Source: Saccharum officinarum
Lineage: Eukaryota; Streptophyta; Magnoliopsida; Poales; Poaceae
Length of the DNA stretch: 64,000 nucleotides
Direction: 5' to 3'
Assembly: GCA_020631735.1 (NCBI GenBank)
Contig: CM036170.1
Coordinates: 63,751,737-63,815,736, forward strand
The position numbers and the translations under genes were made by a program. The notes beneath the pieces were generated by a model. The model made no database searches. It was not told the origin of the DNA and worked only from the letters and a program-made list of their open reading frames with translations. Positions 34,892 to 44,880 of the stretch are shown one piece after another; within the stretch, counting starts at the first letter, position 1; every line of letters begins with the position of its first letter.

Positions 34892-36904
34892 CTAAGGATC
34901 TGATGGGGGAACAGACGGAGTCGAGTCGGGTGCCGAGGAGCGCGGAGTGATCACAAACTGTGAGATGTCTCCCTCGGACTCGGAGCTATCTGGCTGACCC
35001 TCTGAAAAAGCACGCGGTTGTGAAGCGGTCTGGGTCTGATCAACAGGAACAGGTGCTGCTGAAGTAGCGATAAGTGGAGCAGTCTCTGTGACCTGAGCCT
35101 GAAGTGAGCCAAAAACTGGGGGATCTGTAGAAGCAACTGATGATGGAACAGTCTCTGTAGTGCCTGTCCCTGTCACTGGAAAGAAAACTGCCTCTGAACC
35201 TGACAACCCTGAAGATGTAGTAATTGTGGTGTGTGAGGGCGTCGGCTGACCAGTCAACTCGCTATAAGTGGCACTTAGATCAAAGAGCGGTGTGCCGGTC
35301 AACATGTGAGGGCGAGGCTGGTCTGAAGGAGTAAATCCTGTCTGTATGGGCGTGTAGCTCGGGGACTGGAACGACTGAGGAACCTGCAGCTGTGGAGATG
35401 TGAACTGAAAACTCGGCTGATCCTGACTTGAAGGTCCACTGCAAGGTATAGCTGAAGTCAGGATAGATGCAGGTGGAGGAGCCCCAACTGTGACAAGGTG
35501 ACGTAGAAGCTCCAAGTACTGCTGCTGGCTAGCTGCACTCTGTCGCTGCATCTCATACTGCTGACGCTGCATCTCGACCTGTTGGCGCTGTATCTCAAGC
35601 TGCTGTCTTTGGAACTCATCCTATCGAGCCTGTATCTGTGCAAACGCAGCAGCTGTGTCCTGAGCCTGTCTCTGTAGTTGTTGCTCCTGTCGCTCCTGTG
35701 CCTGGGTCAGCCTCTCAAGTATAGCCACCATGGCTGGGTCTGAGCGAGAGGCTGAACCAGAGCCACCGGCCTCGTGGTAGTGAGGCCGAGGAGACCGATA
35801 CCTGGGGATGGGCTGATAGTCCTCATCAGTGCTGTCAGAGGCCTCATCCTCAGCTATATCAGCGGGCTGAGCATCTAGATCTGCCAGTTCTGCCTCAGCA
35901 AGACCCTGTATGGTCGCATCCTGCTCAGCCGCTGTCTCACGCACCTCAGGTCTCTCTCTCTGTCCTGGTGCAGGGATCTGCTCCCTGGTAACTGAAGCCC
36001 ATAACTGACGAATATCATACTCAGGAAAAACAGTAGTAGTGTCAGTTATCTCAGCACTAATCTCTGAAGGCAGCTCAAGTGCAGATCTGATGATAAAACA
36101 AATCCAATGAGCATAGGGCAGCTGACGGTGTCCCTTGAAACCTTCTGCCAGGGTGTCCTCCATCTCACTGACCATAAGATCCCAAATATCAAAAGGTGTC
36201 TGTGAAAGAAGATGGTGAACAACCCAGAGCTGCATCCTGGTCAGTCCCTCTCTGTAGCCAAGTCTGGAAAGAAGAGTGCGTCTGACAATAGCATCCAAGA
36301 CTCGGGCAAGCGGTGTCAGACTGGCAGGTGTACGACGAGACCCTTCGTCAAAAGGCTCACGAAAGCAGGGTCGGATCAGATCTGTAGGTGGCACAGAACT
36401 GCCATGAGGGCGTCTAGGTGGAGCTGTCTGACCGAAGCAGAGCTGGTGAATCTTCGTATCTGAAGCTGGGAGTCTGAGAATCTCCCGTACCCTGGAGCTG
36501 TACAGTCTGCGGTCGCGGCCTCTGAATGCAAAATGTATGAACTCATGGGCTGGATCAATCCACAATGAAGTATAGAACTCCCTAACCCAAGTACCGCAGT
36601 ATGCACATGTCCGTCCAAGAAAATCTGACTGGCCTGGTAGATAGGACAGGTGCGGACGTAGCTGCTCACCCACTACCTCAATAAGTGACTCAAGGCGACA
36701 GACCCTCTGTGGTCGAAAAGCAATGCCACTGTCAACCAGAGCTCTGTAAAAGTCCTCCTGGAGAGAAGTATAGAATCCCTCTGAAGCTCTGGAGTCTCTC
36801 TAAGGTGGGAACCAGCGACTGACCTCAACAAACCTCAAACTCTGCACCTGTCGTGCAGTAGCACCTCTCAAGTCAAAGTGCTCAACTGGTGGTGTACCTC
36901 TAAC
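34892..36904 (-). pseudogene. Sirevirus extra ORF, copy 2, truncated
   Basis: Minus strand, near-identical to 22068-24080. It lacks the first ~150 codons because homology stops at 36904. In this copy the frame is open from 36673 through the site that is shifted in copy 1, but a stop interrupts it at 35621, in the Gln-rich segment. A second open part runs 35572-34892 into the Ser/Thr/Pro-rich tail. The two copies thus carry different inactivating changes. Confidence 0.75.
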
Positions 36905-37221
36905 ACGATCCCAAACACTACGGCCTAAGCGGCGCTAGGACCCTAGCGGGGAAAAGGGTTGCGAGATTTGTGGTCGACGGCGCCAGGAACAGCTAACCGT
37001 CGATTTGCGGTGGCCGCTACCGACTGGAGGTCGGTGGCGGGGCGTGGACGCCGGGATCCAGAACGATCACCGGCGGAGCTGGCCTAGAGATCACCGGCGT
37101 GGTGGTTCTAGGCAGAGGGATCGTGATCGCCTTCGTGGTCGCCCGAGGGAAGGCACCGGGAATATCAGATCTCACCCATCCTAGCGGTAGCGGAGTGGAC
37201 GAGACTCACCATCCCGGATTC
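36905..37221 (-). other. LINE 5' leader
   Basis: GC-rich sequence directly inside the right-hand 17-bp duplication. On the minus strand it begins AATCCGGGATGG and carries no long reading frame, as expected for a LINE 5' untranslated region with internal promoter. At its low-coordinate edge it abuts the broken Sirevirus-type sequence. Confidence 0.55.
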
Positions 37222-37238
37222 CCCCCTGCTAGATTGTC
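37222..37238 (+). repeat. LINE target-site duplication, right copy
   Basis: CCCCCTGCTAGATTGTC, identical to 10986-11002, 26 kb away. Confidence 0.85.
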
Positions 37239-39492
37239 GACGTGTGGCTAGGAAACAAACTAGAAAACCAGGCGCGGCAAGCCACGCCATTGCTGGAGCA
37301 ACCAGTTGGCAATCTTTTGTTGTGGCTTGGAGATCAATCTGAATTTGATGTTTTCAATAGCGTATTACTTAGAACAACTGGGGCACTGGGTCCTCAGCAG
37401 GCTCATCTACTTACTTTCCAACATATATCATGTGCCCTCTTTATATTGAGATGCTCCAGGTCTTGCATCATCCTAAATTGCAGAAATGGAAGTTAAGGAT
37501 TTCATGTTACATCATGGCGAATTTTAGAACACATGTTCAGAGTTTCAGGTTACATGATAACCAAAATTTTAGAAACGCATATTCAAACTGCAAGAAGCCA
37601 CATTTAGTTTACATTGTGATTGACAAACATAAGGGCTGTGGCCTGCAGAGCATGGACTATACTGAAACTAATATTATAGGAAGAGAATATTTGGCATGAG
37701 TAAACATTTTCATGGAGAACACAACAGCATGTTGTTTGGCAATCTCCATGATACACAGATGTGCAGCTGGTAGTTGCATTCCTTGTAATTGAAATGCATA
37801 TAGTACTATGCATTTTGAAAGAGTAGTGGAACTGAGTGTTCATAGCTACTTGTACCAGATAATATGATGTCGTTCGAAGTCGGCTGTAGTTGCTGTCCCC
37901 TGGGATGGCTGCTAAAAGGATGAAAATATAAGAAATGCAGTATGAAGGAAATCTTTTCTTTATTTTTCTGGGCATGTGTAGTTTTAGTTAGTTTGCTTCC
38001 TTTTCTTCACAGATGTACAACAGCATCCTCCGAATTGATTTGGATGGTATAATTTATGGTGCAGATTTTGGGATTTTAGTAGCCAAGAATTTTATTAGTA
38101 CAAGTAGTTTTTTGTTAGCCCAGACGTGTGCCTTTTGCTAAACGGCAGATTAGGATGTCTAACAGCCCACTCAATGGACATTAGGAACCTGCACACCCTT
38201 TTATTTATGTGCTAGTGTAAGGATGCATAATGAGCTTTACCCCGCAAACAAAATCAGGCCGTATAGTCGTGGAACTTCCTATTTTATTACCGCTTGGTGA
38301 AAAGGTAGGGTCTGGGAAAGAGAATCTCTATCTAGAGAGTCTTACGCCCTTACCCTTCATATTTTGCAAGGAGGCTGATAAAAAATCCAGGATTCCATAT
38401 GCTCATTAAAGCTAGTACTATATTTGTGAACAGAGTATCTGATCAGTGTATGGAAAAGCTAGTCCTGGTGAACACAGGAATACTTCCAATTTGGGTAATG
38501 AAGACAATGCACGGAGGAATCTTTTTTGTATTTGTTTTTTGAGGGGCAACAGTGGAGAGGATTCCAACCTGATTTACATTATATGCAGATTCTACCATTA
38601 AAAGGATACGGAGTAACATCTTCTAATGGTCATATTGATTTTCCAGTGTATCTGTTCCAACAAGTCAAATGATCATGTTGTAACATAAAGCTGGCAGTCT
38701 AATCAAATAGTTTTAAACTTTTAAGACATGAAACTAAAAGCAATTGTGCAATGTGAAAATTGAGAAAGATGAATATCATGCTCACCCAAGAAGATAGATG
38801 CAGAAATATACCGCAGAGTCAAGTCCCGCATGCTCAATAAGTTGGTTCTGGTATTTTCAGTGCTGCAGGCATCCAGTTCACAAACCAGATATATGTTGAC
38901 AAATCTGCATTCACGAACTTTGAGAAAACCGTTCCCAATTGCCTTGGCATTTTCTGATTAGAAAGACTATGCACCTAATCTGTTTCACTCCAACATTTGG
39001 GAGTGTTAAAGCTTTTTATCTCTATATAGGTATTACTGGATCAGGCACAAAACAGCTCGGTGATGATCTCATTGATCATGTACTTTTCCATTTCAGTGTT
39101 GTCCCTAATTTCTATTTGCTGATTGCCATGGTGTGCCATTTACTGACTACTACAAACAGCTTCGAACAAACCAGGTGCAGGTCCATTACCTGAATCGAGC
39201 TTCCTGGTCGAGTTTCAGGCGGATAGTAGCGGCCAGCTGTGCGATATCCCAGAGGGGAAGGGGAGAGAGCAGCGTTGACGGCGACCATCAACGTCGAATG
39301 ACGCTGACCGCTGATAATGGCCTGCTCCAGGGCTATCCCTCCACGTGAAAATCTCGGGGCACGACGATCCTAGGGAGGGGGGCGGAGCGGCGGCGGCGAC
39401 CTCCGGGGCCTCGACCGGCGGTAGTGGCCGCTTCGCTGCTTGACCGCATCCGGCTTGCTGGGGGCATACGCGTGACGCGGTGCCTTGCGAGT

Positions 39493-39524
<32 letters not shown>

Positions 39525-39581
39525 AGGTTGGACTCGGGATTCGAAAGGTAGAGACAGGAAGGACCTTTGCTTGAATGGGAT
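37239..39581. other. Intergenic flank after the LINE, no clear gene
   Basis: Mostly AT-rich. Two things stand out. Plus-strand 37242-37496 begins with about 38 polar, protein-like codons (ENQARQATPLLEQPVGNLL) that I do not recognise; it could be an exon piece. A GC-rich island at 39180-39480 holds a 44-codon minus-strand frame (39467-39333, start MPPASRMRSS) with a GTAATG donor-like word shortly after. Neither is supported well enough to call a gene. Confidence 0.4.
39494..39523 (+). repeat. Homopolymer of 30 C
   Basis: Uninterrupted C30 in a GC-rich stretch just before a MITE. Runs of this length are rare in plant DNA and hard to sequence. The length is probably unreliable. Confidence 0.9.
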
Positions 39582-39584
39582 TTA

Positions 39585-39755
39585 GGGTCTGTTTGGTTCG
39601 CCCTGTTAAACTTTAATAGATATTGATTGTAAGGTTGATCATATGGTGTTCGATTACTAATAATAGACTAATTAGGCTGAATAGATTCGCCTCGTAGATT
39701 AATCTCAATTTGTGCAATTAGTTTCATAATTATTCTATGTTTAACACTCCATGCA
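39585..39755 (+). mobile_element. MITE, left part
   Basis: Starts GGGTCTGTTTGGTTCG, preceded by TTA (target-duplication type of Tourist/PIF-Harbinger MITEs). The body carries the common grass words GACTAATTAGGCT and GATTCGCCTCGTAG. It runs to ...CTCCATGCA at 39755, where a Helitron begins. The other part is at 43253-43310. A Tourist-like identity is inferred from form only. Confidence 0.75.
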
Positions 39756-41401
39756 CTAGTATAGTGCCCGTGCTAACGTCACGGCTTCATTTTAGAGATG
39801 CACATGAAAACAACTTAACGTTGATATTTTTTTTCTATAGTTTAAGTTTGACACAATTGTATATGACCATATATATAATCCGGAAAACAATCATACAAAG
39901 GTACTCGCCGCCTAGCTTTTGAAAACTGCAACATACAAAAGTACTATCTGTTGCTAATTGAGTCATATATATGCAACTATACCAATTGCCTACAGTATTG
40001 ACATCCTTCATTCTTACTTTCAAGTTCCCCAATTTGCTGCAAAGAATTAGCCCTTGAAACCTGTAGGGTAATATTAAAGTAGCATCTTGAAGTTAATGTG
40101 AACATATTCAAATATATTTCAGAGAAACTTACCATACAACAGAAATTACAAATCATGAATGCTTCAAGGCAATTACCTCAAAATTCATTAAGCTAAGTGA
40201 CACATCTTAATATTGCCCGTGCTAACGCTACAGTGATATTTGGTAGTACAAATCAAGCAATTAAAAAATGATACAAAGTTGAATTGATTGTTCACACAAC
40301 ACAGCCAAAGAGCTGGAACCACAATTGAGCAATCCATCGACATTTCTTGACCAAGCATTGTAAAGAGACAACAGACTGTTCGTGACACAATAAAGTTATT
40401 ATTGTACCAATCAAAGCTTAAAGAGTAACTTTTCCAAGTTACAACACAAATTAATCATCGTAACTAAATGTCTTGATCTATGAAAGTTGACATCAAGAGA
40501 TAGCACACTTTCTGCCAATCTTCTTCTCTACCTAGATAAGAGAGGCCTCAATAAGCAGGCCAGCTCTATGTTTTATGATATTGCAGTCAATGGCAGGGCC
40601 ATGTCTAGGACTCTAGAGTGGGGGCTGATCTGCATTCTGCACTTTGAAGCACAGTAGCAGGCCTATGTGCATCTTTAGGAACAGAAATATCCCTTCTCTA
40701 AGAAAAAAGGAACGAAAATTCCACCATTTAAACATGAAAAGATCAGAGAAATATTAAAACAATGGCTATTAGTATGATTGTTATTTTACATCAATAGGCA
40801 ACAAATCACGAATGAATCATTGATGTCCAATGGAATGCATAAATAACCGGCGCCGTAGTCATAAGTTAAGCCTGTAGAGTTAAAGAAAACAGGGAGACAA
40901 ACCCAACCATTTCCCTTGCTTATCTGAACAATCCAACAGTTGGTGCTGCTTTCATTTCACCAATGGCAGATAAATATCAAGCCACTGCTATTTTCTTCCA
41001 ATTGAACTGTCATGCCTGCATGTTCATAGAGGTGGAAAGTTTAGCACAAGATTATGGAAATTCAATTAAAATTCTCTCTTTGAGTCATGCTTGCTTCCAG
41101 TCATTGCTGTGGACCAACCCAACATGTAGGCCCAAGATGAACCATATTTATTGATTTATCCATATCTGCAATTGAATTAAGCTACTGAATTATTCCCCTT
41201 TTGCCCCCTTTGTTGTGCTACTTATTTAGTGGCTTCGCCTCCTATTAGTCTGCTTATGAAAGGGTGCAGTCATCAGCTAGTTATTCAATCACAGTAACAA
41301 TGTTCTTTCCTGAATTTCCATCAGCTAGTTTGAGTAGTCACGTCACATTCAACAATATGTGGTCGCAATCATGAAAAAGGGGTTGCAGAACCTACAATTA
41401 C

Positions 41402-42157
41402 CTGGTGATTTAAAGCCTTCTTTTCAAGGTCTTGAGGTAGAAGAGGAGGCTATGGGTACTTGTCCTCTAAATACTGCATATAGCCACAAAGGAACAAATA
41501 ACTCAAGTGATAACTGATAACCAATACTGAGACAATAAAACAAAAATCTTGATTCTGGGCAAAGCTATCGCATAAGAGTCACCGATTACAGAATTGCCGT
41601 CAACCAATGCATCTCATAAAGATCAGCGTATTAGTGACTTTCCAAATAAGGCTCCCTGCATAATCTAATAGCAACGAGCTTTATCCTACAAAATTGTCCA
41701 GAATAATTTAATCAATGTTAACAGAGCCGAACCACACTCATAAGTGAAAGGGAGAAAAATGACATTTCTAATCGCAGGGGCAAGATCATGTACCTAGTAC
41801 TCCTTATTCAAGCAATTGTATTATAAGGTAGGTATCACAAGTAGTAGCACCAACGCACCTGGACCAGACTACTCAAGCGCACCAACGCACCAACGCACCT
41901 GGATCACCCTTGAGAAGGTTCACTGCCTTGTACTCGTAATCCACACCTGCAGAAAGAAACAAAGTTCAGGCGCACATCGAATCAACCCAACCGAATGCCT
42001 CCAATCCATCCAATAGACGATGGCCCGAGTACAATTAAGCGGTGGCCAAGCAGCACGCACCTTTGAGATTGAGAGCGATGCGGGCACGGTGGGAGCACGA
42101 GCTGTGCCAGTACAAGTATAGCCATAGTCGCCCCACTGTCGCCTCCGCTGCTGCCAT
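41402..42157 (-). pseudogene. Captured zeta-class glutathione S-transferase exons
   Basis: Exon 1, 42157-42061: start MAAAEATVG, then YLYWHSSCSHRARIALNLK. The SSCS stretch is the glutathione-binding motif region of zeta GST / maleylacetoacetate isomerase. It ends at a GTGCGT donor. Exon 2, 41946-41899: VDYEYKAVNLLKGDP, preceded by CTGCAG and followed by GTGCGT, in phase with exon 1. A later exon, 41473-41402: YLEDKYP, a stop in place of the expected Glu, then PPLLPQDLEKKALNHQ and a GTAATT donor. The exon carrying the residues between these parts was not found. In a normal plant the enzyme isomerises maleylacetoacetate in tyrosine breakdown. Here it is a partial copy inside a Helitron with introns kept, so it was captured as genomic DNA. 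Confidence 0.85.
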
Positions 42158-42261
42158 CTTATGAGCAATCACAGTAGTGCCATGATCCTAAGACTAAGCA
42201 AGATTTTCCTAATCTGTAATCTCCAACCCAGCAGAGAGTGTTGGTGGAATGAACCTACCAG

Positions 42262-42375
42262 CAACAATGGCATGGACGCGTGCTTGCAATCTGCTGACCG
42301 TATTGGTGGCCGGCGTGGCGGGCGGTTGCCACGGATGGCGGCGAAGTCCTTGGCGAAGCACCTGGATGAACACTT
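42262..42375 (-). pseudogene. Possible captured exon, DUF1639-like
   Basis: The minus strand reads CFAKDFAAIRGNRPPRRP and ends before a GTAGGT donor-like word. The core DF..I.G.RPPRRP resembles the conserved segment of plant DUF1639 proteins, recalled from the family pattern, not searched. Sequence after RRP diverges. It lies just upstream of the GST exon 1 on the same strand inside Helitron A and may come from a second donor gene. Confidence 0.3.
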
Positions 42376-42424
42376 TTTTTGGCCAAAATGATTGTGGCAG
42401 CATAGAAACAAATAGGAGAAACTA

Positions 42425-43080
42425 CTAATAATCAGCTAGGGAGAAAAAAAAACGGCAACAGACGCAAGGATCTCGGAGAGAGAGTTGACTCACAGTTTGC
42501 TCCCCCGCTAGGGTGGCGACGACGTAGCAGTCCCGAGGTGCTCCCAGACCGCCCGGGGTGAAACTTCGAGGCGGCAATTGGACATAGGCAACAATAGCGT
42601 CGGGAACGGCCGTCCTGCGGCGGCGCCGGCGGCAGACATGGCCAGCGCCCATCACGGAGTAAAGGGTCGAGATCGGATTAGGGTTCCGCACCAAGAGACG
42701 GCGATTCGGCGCGGTTCGAACGGATCGGGGTGGGGCGCGCCAGATTCAGATGCTGGGTCACGGGGATTCGGGCGAGCGGAGGGAGGAACTCTGCCCGTGG
42801 CGCCGTGGTGCCCGGCGTCCGGTGCTTGCGAACTCACGCTTGGTGCCTAGTAGCCAGCAACCTGCGCGGCTGCGCCCCTGCCTTCTGCCCGCCGGAGTGG
42901 CCGCGCGTCTGCAGGGTGGCGGAGCCTCGGAGGCTGCAGGCGGCCTGCCGAACGCGCCGGCACGCCCTACCCTGTGTCCCTTCACCCGCCTTGTTGCTTG
43001 GGGGGTTTTCTTTTTTCCGTACATAGATGGCAGGGTTCGATCGCTGGTCAGCTCTCGCAACATCGTAAGGGGGTGAGGGG
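42425..43080. other. GC-rich 5' part of Helitron A
   Basis: High-GC stretch with overlapping open frames on both strands, none of which I recognise. On the minus strand a start (MSAAGAAAGRPFP, near 42639) is followed by a GTGAGT donor-like word near 42490, so a captured first exon is possible. Confidence 0.3.
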
Positions 43081-43252
43081 CATCAAACTTCGTCTCTCGG
43101 CCGGCCCTTTATCTGAAGTAATTATTTCGTGAGCCCCTGATTTTAACGGAGATAAATTTTTATGTGTGGATACATAATGGTTAGATTATTTAGTAGAGGA
43201 CGTTTTCGTTGATGGATCTAAAATAATTTAAAGTGGTCAATTATAGTAAAGA

Positions 43253-43310
43253 TGTGTCTAAACATTTGATGTGATAGGTGTAAAAAAAACAAGGGGAACC
43301 GAACACCCCC
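43253..43310 (+). mobile_element. MITE, right part
   Basis: TGTGTCTAAACATTTGATGT... to GGAACCGAACACCCCC at 43310. The end is an imperfect inverted copy of the left end at 39585, and the following bases TTG compare with the TTA before the left end. It completes the element split by Helitron A. Confidence 0.75.
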
Positions 43311-43336
43311 TTGATGAAATTTGAAGGTGTTCATTA

Positions 43337-43488
43337 TCTCTACTATTATGAAATTCTTAAATTACACTTGGTCCACCTAGAAAAGCGTCCCCGCTGAGAG
43401 CCTTCAACCTTCGTGTACCCAGAAAATTACACACAGAAATCATAGACCATTAAAATCAATGGCTAATCTATCTATATCTATCTATCTA
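43337..43488 (+). repeat. Extra Helitron 5' end (152-bp unit)
   Basis: Starts TCTCTACTATTATGAAATTC after an A. It is repeated with few changes from 43489 (TCTATACTATAATGGAATTC), period 152. It ends in a TCTA microsatellite. Either the remaining 5' end of an older Helitron into which the next one inserted, or a tandem duplication. Confidence 0.8.
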
Positions 43489-43650
43489 TCTATACTATAA
43501 TGGAATTCTTAAATTACACTTGGTCCACCTAGAAAAGTGTCCCCGCTGAGAGCCTTCAACTTTCGTGTACCCAAAAAATTACACATAGAAATCATAGACC
43601 ATTAAAATCAATAGCTAATATAACATGCAAACCAAATCTAATGGCCACGA

Positions 43651-44880
43651 TTGGACGTGGGAAGCCGACTTCTCACCCCCGTGCGCAAGGCTTCTCACCC
43701 ACGCGCTCTCCATCCCGAGCGCCAACGCACAGCGATCGAAACTTGCAATCACCGAATAAAAAAAAAGAAAAAAAAGGAAATGCTGCGAACCCTACCCGTT
43801 GATCCCGCCGGCCGCCGCCTCCCGGATCCACCAGACCCAGCCAGCCGTGAGCGTCGAGAGCCTCGCCGCATCTCCCTTCACAGGCGAGCTCCCTTGTCAG
43901 GGCGGCCGCTATCGGTCCGGCTAGACAGCGTCCACGAGGCCCGGTTCCCTGAGGCGCCAGTCGTCATCATTCCGTACGTCCTGGCTAGGCCGTGCGGACG
44001 TGACGCTGCCCCGCCTGGCTGCCTGGCGCGACATCCTTCCTCAGTTCATCTCCTGGCGGCCGCGGAAGCTTCGTGTAGCAACCGAGCAGACTAGCACGGC
44101 CCTCGGGGTGGCGGCGCACGCTCCTCCTGTTGCTTGCCATTGTCGCCGCAGCCCGCCCGGCCGCAGTGCTAGGGTTGCGCGGGGCGGCGGCGGCAGCTCG
44201 GCGCGGTCGAGAGCCCCAGGGCGATGTCTGCACACGTGAGATTTGGGGAGGGACAGAGACCAGGCAGCTGCTCCTCCGCTCGGCGGCGGTGGCGGCAAGG
44301 GGAGCCATCGATTGGCAACCGGCTTCTGTCACCGTCTCGTTTGCATCTCCGAAATCAGAATCTACACCAAGGATTGGCGAGAGGTACAGTTTACTGCCTT
44401 GTGGATGTCTGACGACCTATTCCTGTGTTTTCCCTGTGTTTTCCTGGAGATTGTCGGTCCTCTGTTGCCTCAATGATCGGATCCGTGTTCTTGAGTTTGT
44501 ATTTGCCTGTCCAATCCCCTGTGGTATTTGTTTGTGAAAACGCAACACGAATCAGAAACAATACATGTTTCATGCTTCAGTCTTTGTTCGTGTTGGTGCG
44601 TTGGGACGGATGGAAATCACATCACGTGTCTTGCTAATGTTTCTTGCAAATTGAGTTGGTACTGGGTTTATGCATTTGCAGGGCACAAAAATCATAGGCG
44701 CATCAAAGCCATGACTGACGCCCAGACGTTGCACACCTCCAGCACAACAAGCTTGGGCGACGTGTCCTGATGAGGTCGAACTCGAGTGCACACACATCAG
44801 ACCTTCTAGGTGCTGGATGCGTTCTGGCCATTATGCTGCTGGATGGCGAGACTCCCTAATTTTCAAAGTCTACAACAGAT
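43651..44880 (+). other. GC-rich captured-looking segment in Helitron B
   Basis: The composition shifts sharply from AT-rich to GC-rich here. A frame from 43777 (MLRTLPVDPAGRRLPD) and several overlapping frames are open, but none is recognisable. It resembles a promoter plus first exon of a grass gene. 44880-46180 is AT-rich and shows nothing coding. Confidence 0.3.

Larger units (their letters stand above)
19901..36904 (-). mobile_element. Sirevirus-type copia element in tandem arrangement
   Basis: Minus strand from 36904 down: 3' part of an extra-ORF region, polypurine tract, LTR (34443-32727), PBS, gag (32673-30403), pol (30327-27118), spacer and assembly gap, a second extra ORF (24523-22068), polypurine tract, LTR (21619-19901). 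So the order is partial internal-LTR-internal-LTR. A large two-knuckle Gag with coiled coil, an extra ORF between pol and the 3' LTR, and palindromic repeat clusters are typical of Sireviruses. The upstream copy stops abruptly at 36904 inside the extra ORF, and no target duplication pairs the two ends. Unequal LTR recombination or a second insertion followed by deletion would give this form; misassembly is also possible. Confidence 0.8.
11003..37221 (-). mobile_element. LINE retrotransposon (L1 type), interrupted by nested elements
   Basis: The 3' end is a run of ten T at 11003-11012 (poly(A) on the minus strand). The 5' end is at 37221. Both ends touch the same 17-bp direct repeat, which shows a single insertion event. 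LINE DNA itself is 11003-15449 (ORF2 and the ORF1 tail) plus 36905-37221 (5' leader). Everything between is later insertions: a copia element at 15450-19900 and a Sirevirus-type tandem at 19901-36904. The middle of ORF1 is missing, as are the far halves of the nested elements, so a deletion joined the Sirevirus-type DNA to the LINE leader at 36904/36905. Confidence 0.8.
39756..43252 (-). mobile_element. Helitron A carrying GST gene pieces (3497 bp)
   Basis: On the minus strand it begins TCTTTACTATAATTGACC at 43252 and ends ...ACGTTAGCACGGGCACTATACTAG, with CTAG at 39759-39756. The 5' TC, 3' CTAG and hairpin near the 3' end are Helitron hallmarks. Removing it rejoins the two MITE parts exactly between A and T, the Helitron target. 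No RepHel gene is inside, so it is non-autonomous. It carries exons of a GST gene and possibly of another gene, all on the minus strand. A second 3'-end-like word (ATTGCCCGTGCTAACGCTAC near 40213) lies inside it. Confidence 0.85.

Noticed and set aside
37242..37496. Host gene starting MWLGNKLENQ
   Set aside because: Only the first ~40 codons look protein-like, no splice partner found, family not recognised; kept only as a note.
39333..39467. Minus-strand GC-rich first exon
   Set aside because: 44 codons, no recognisable domain and no supporting downstream exon.
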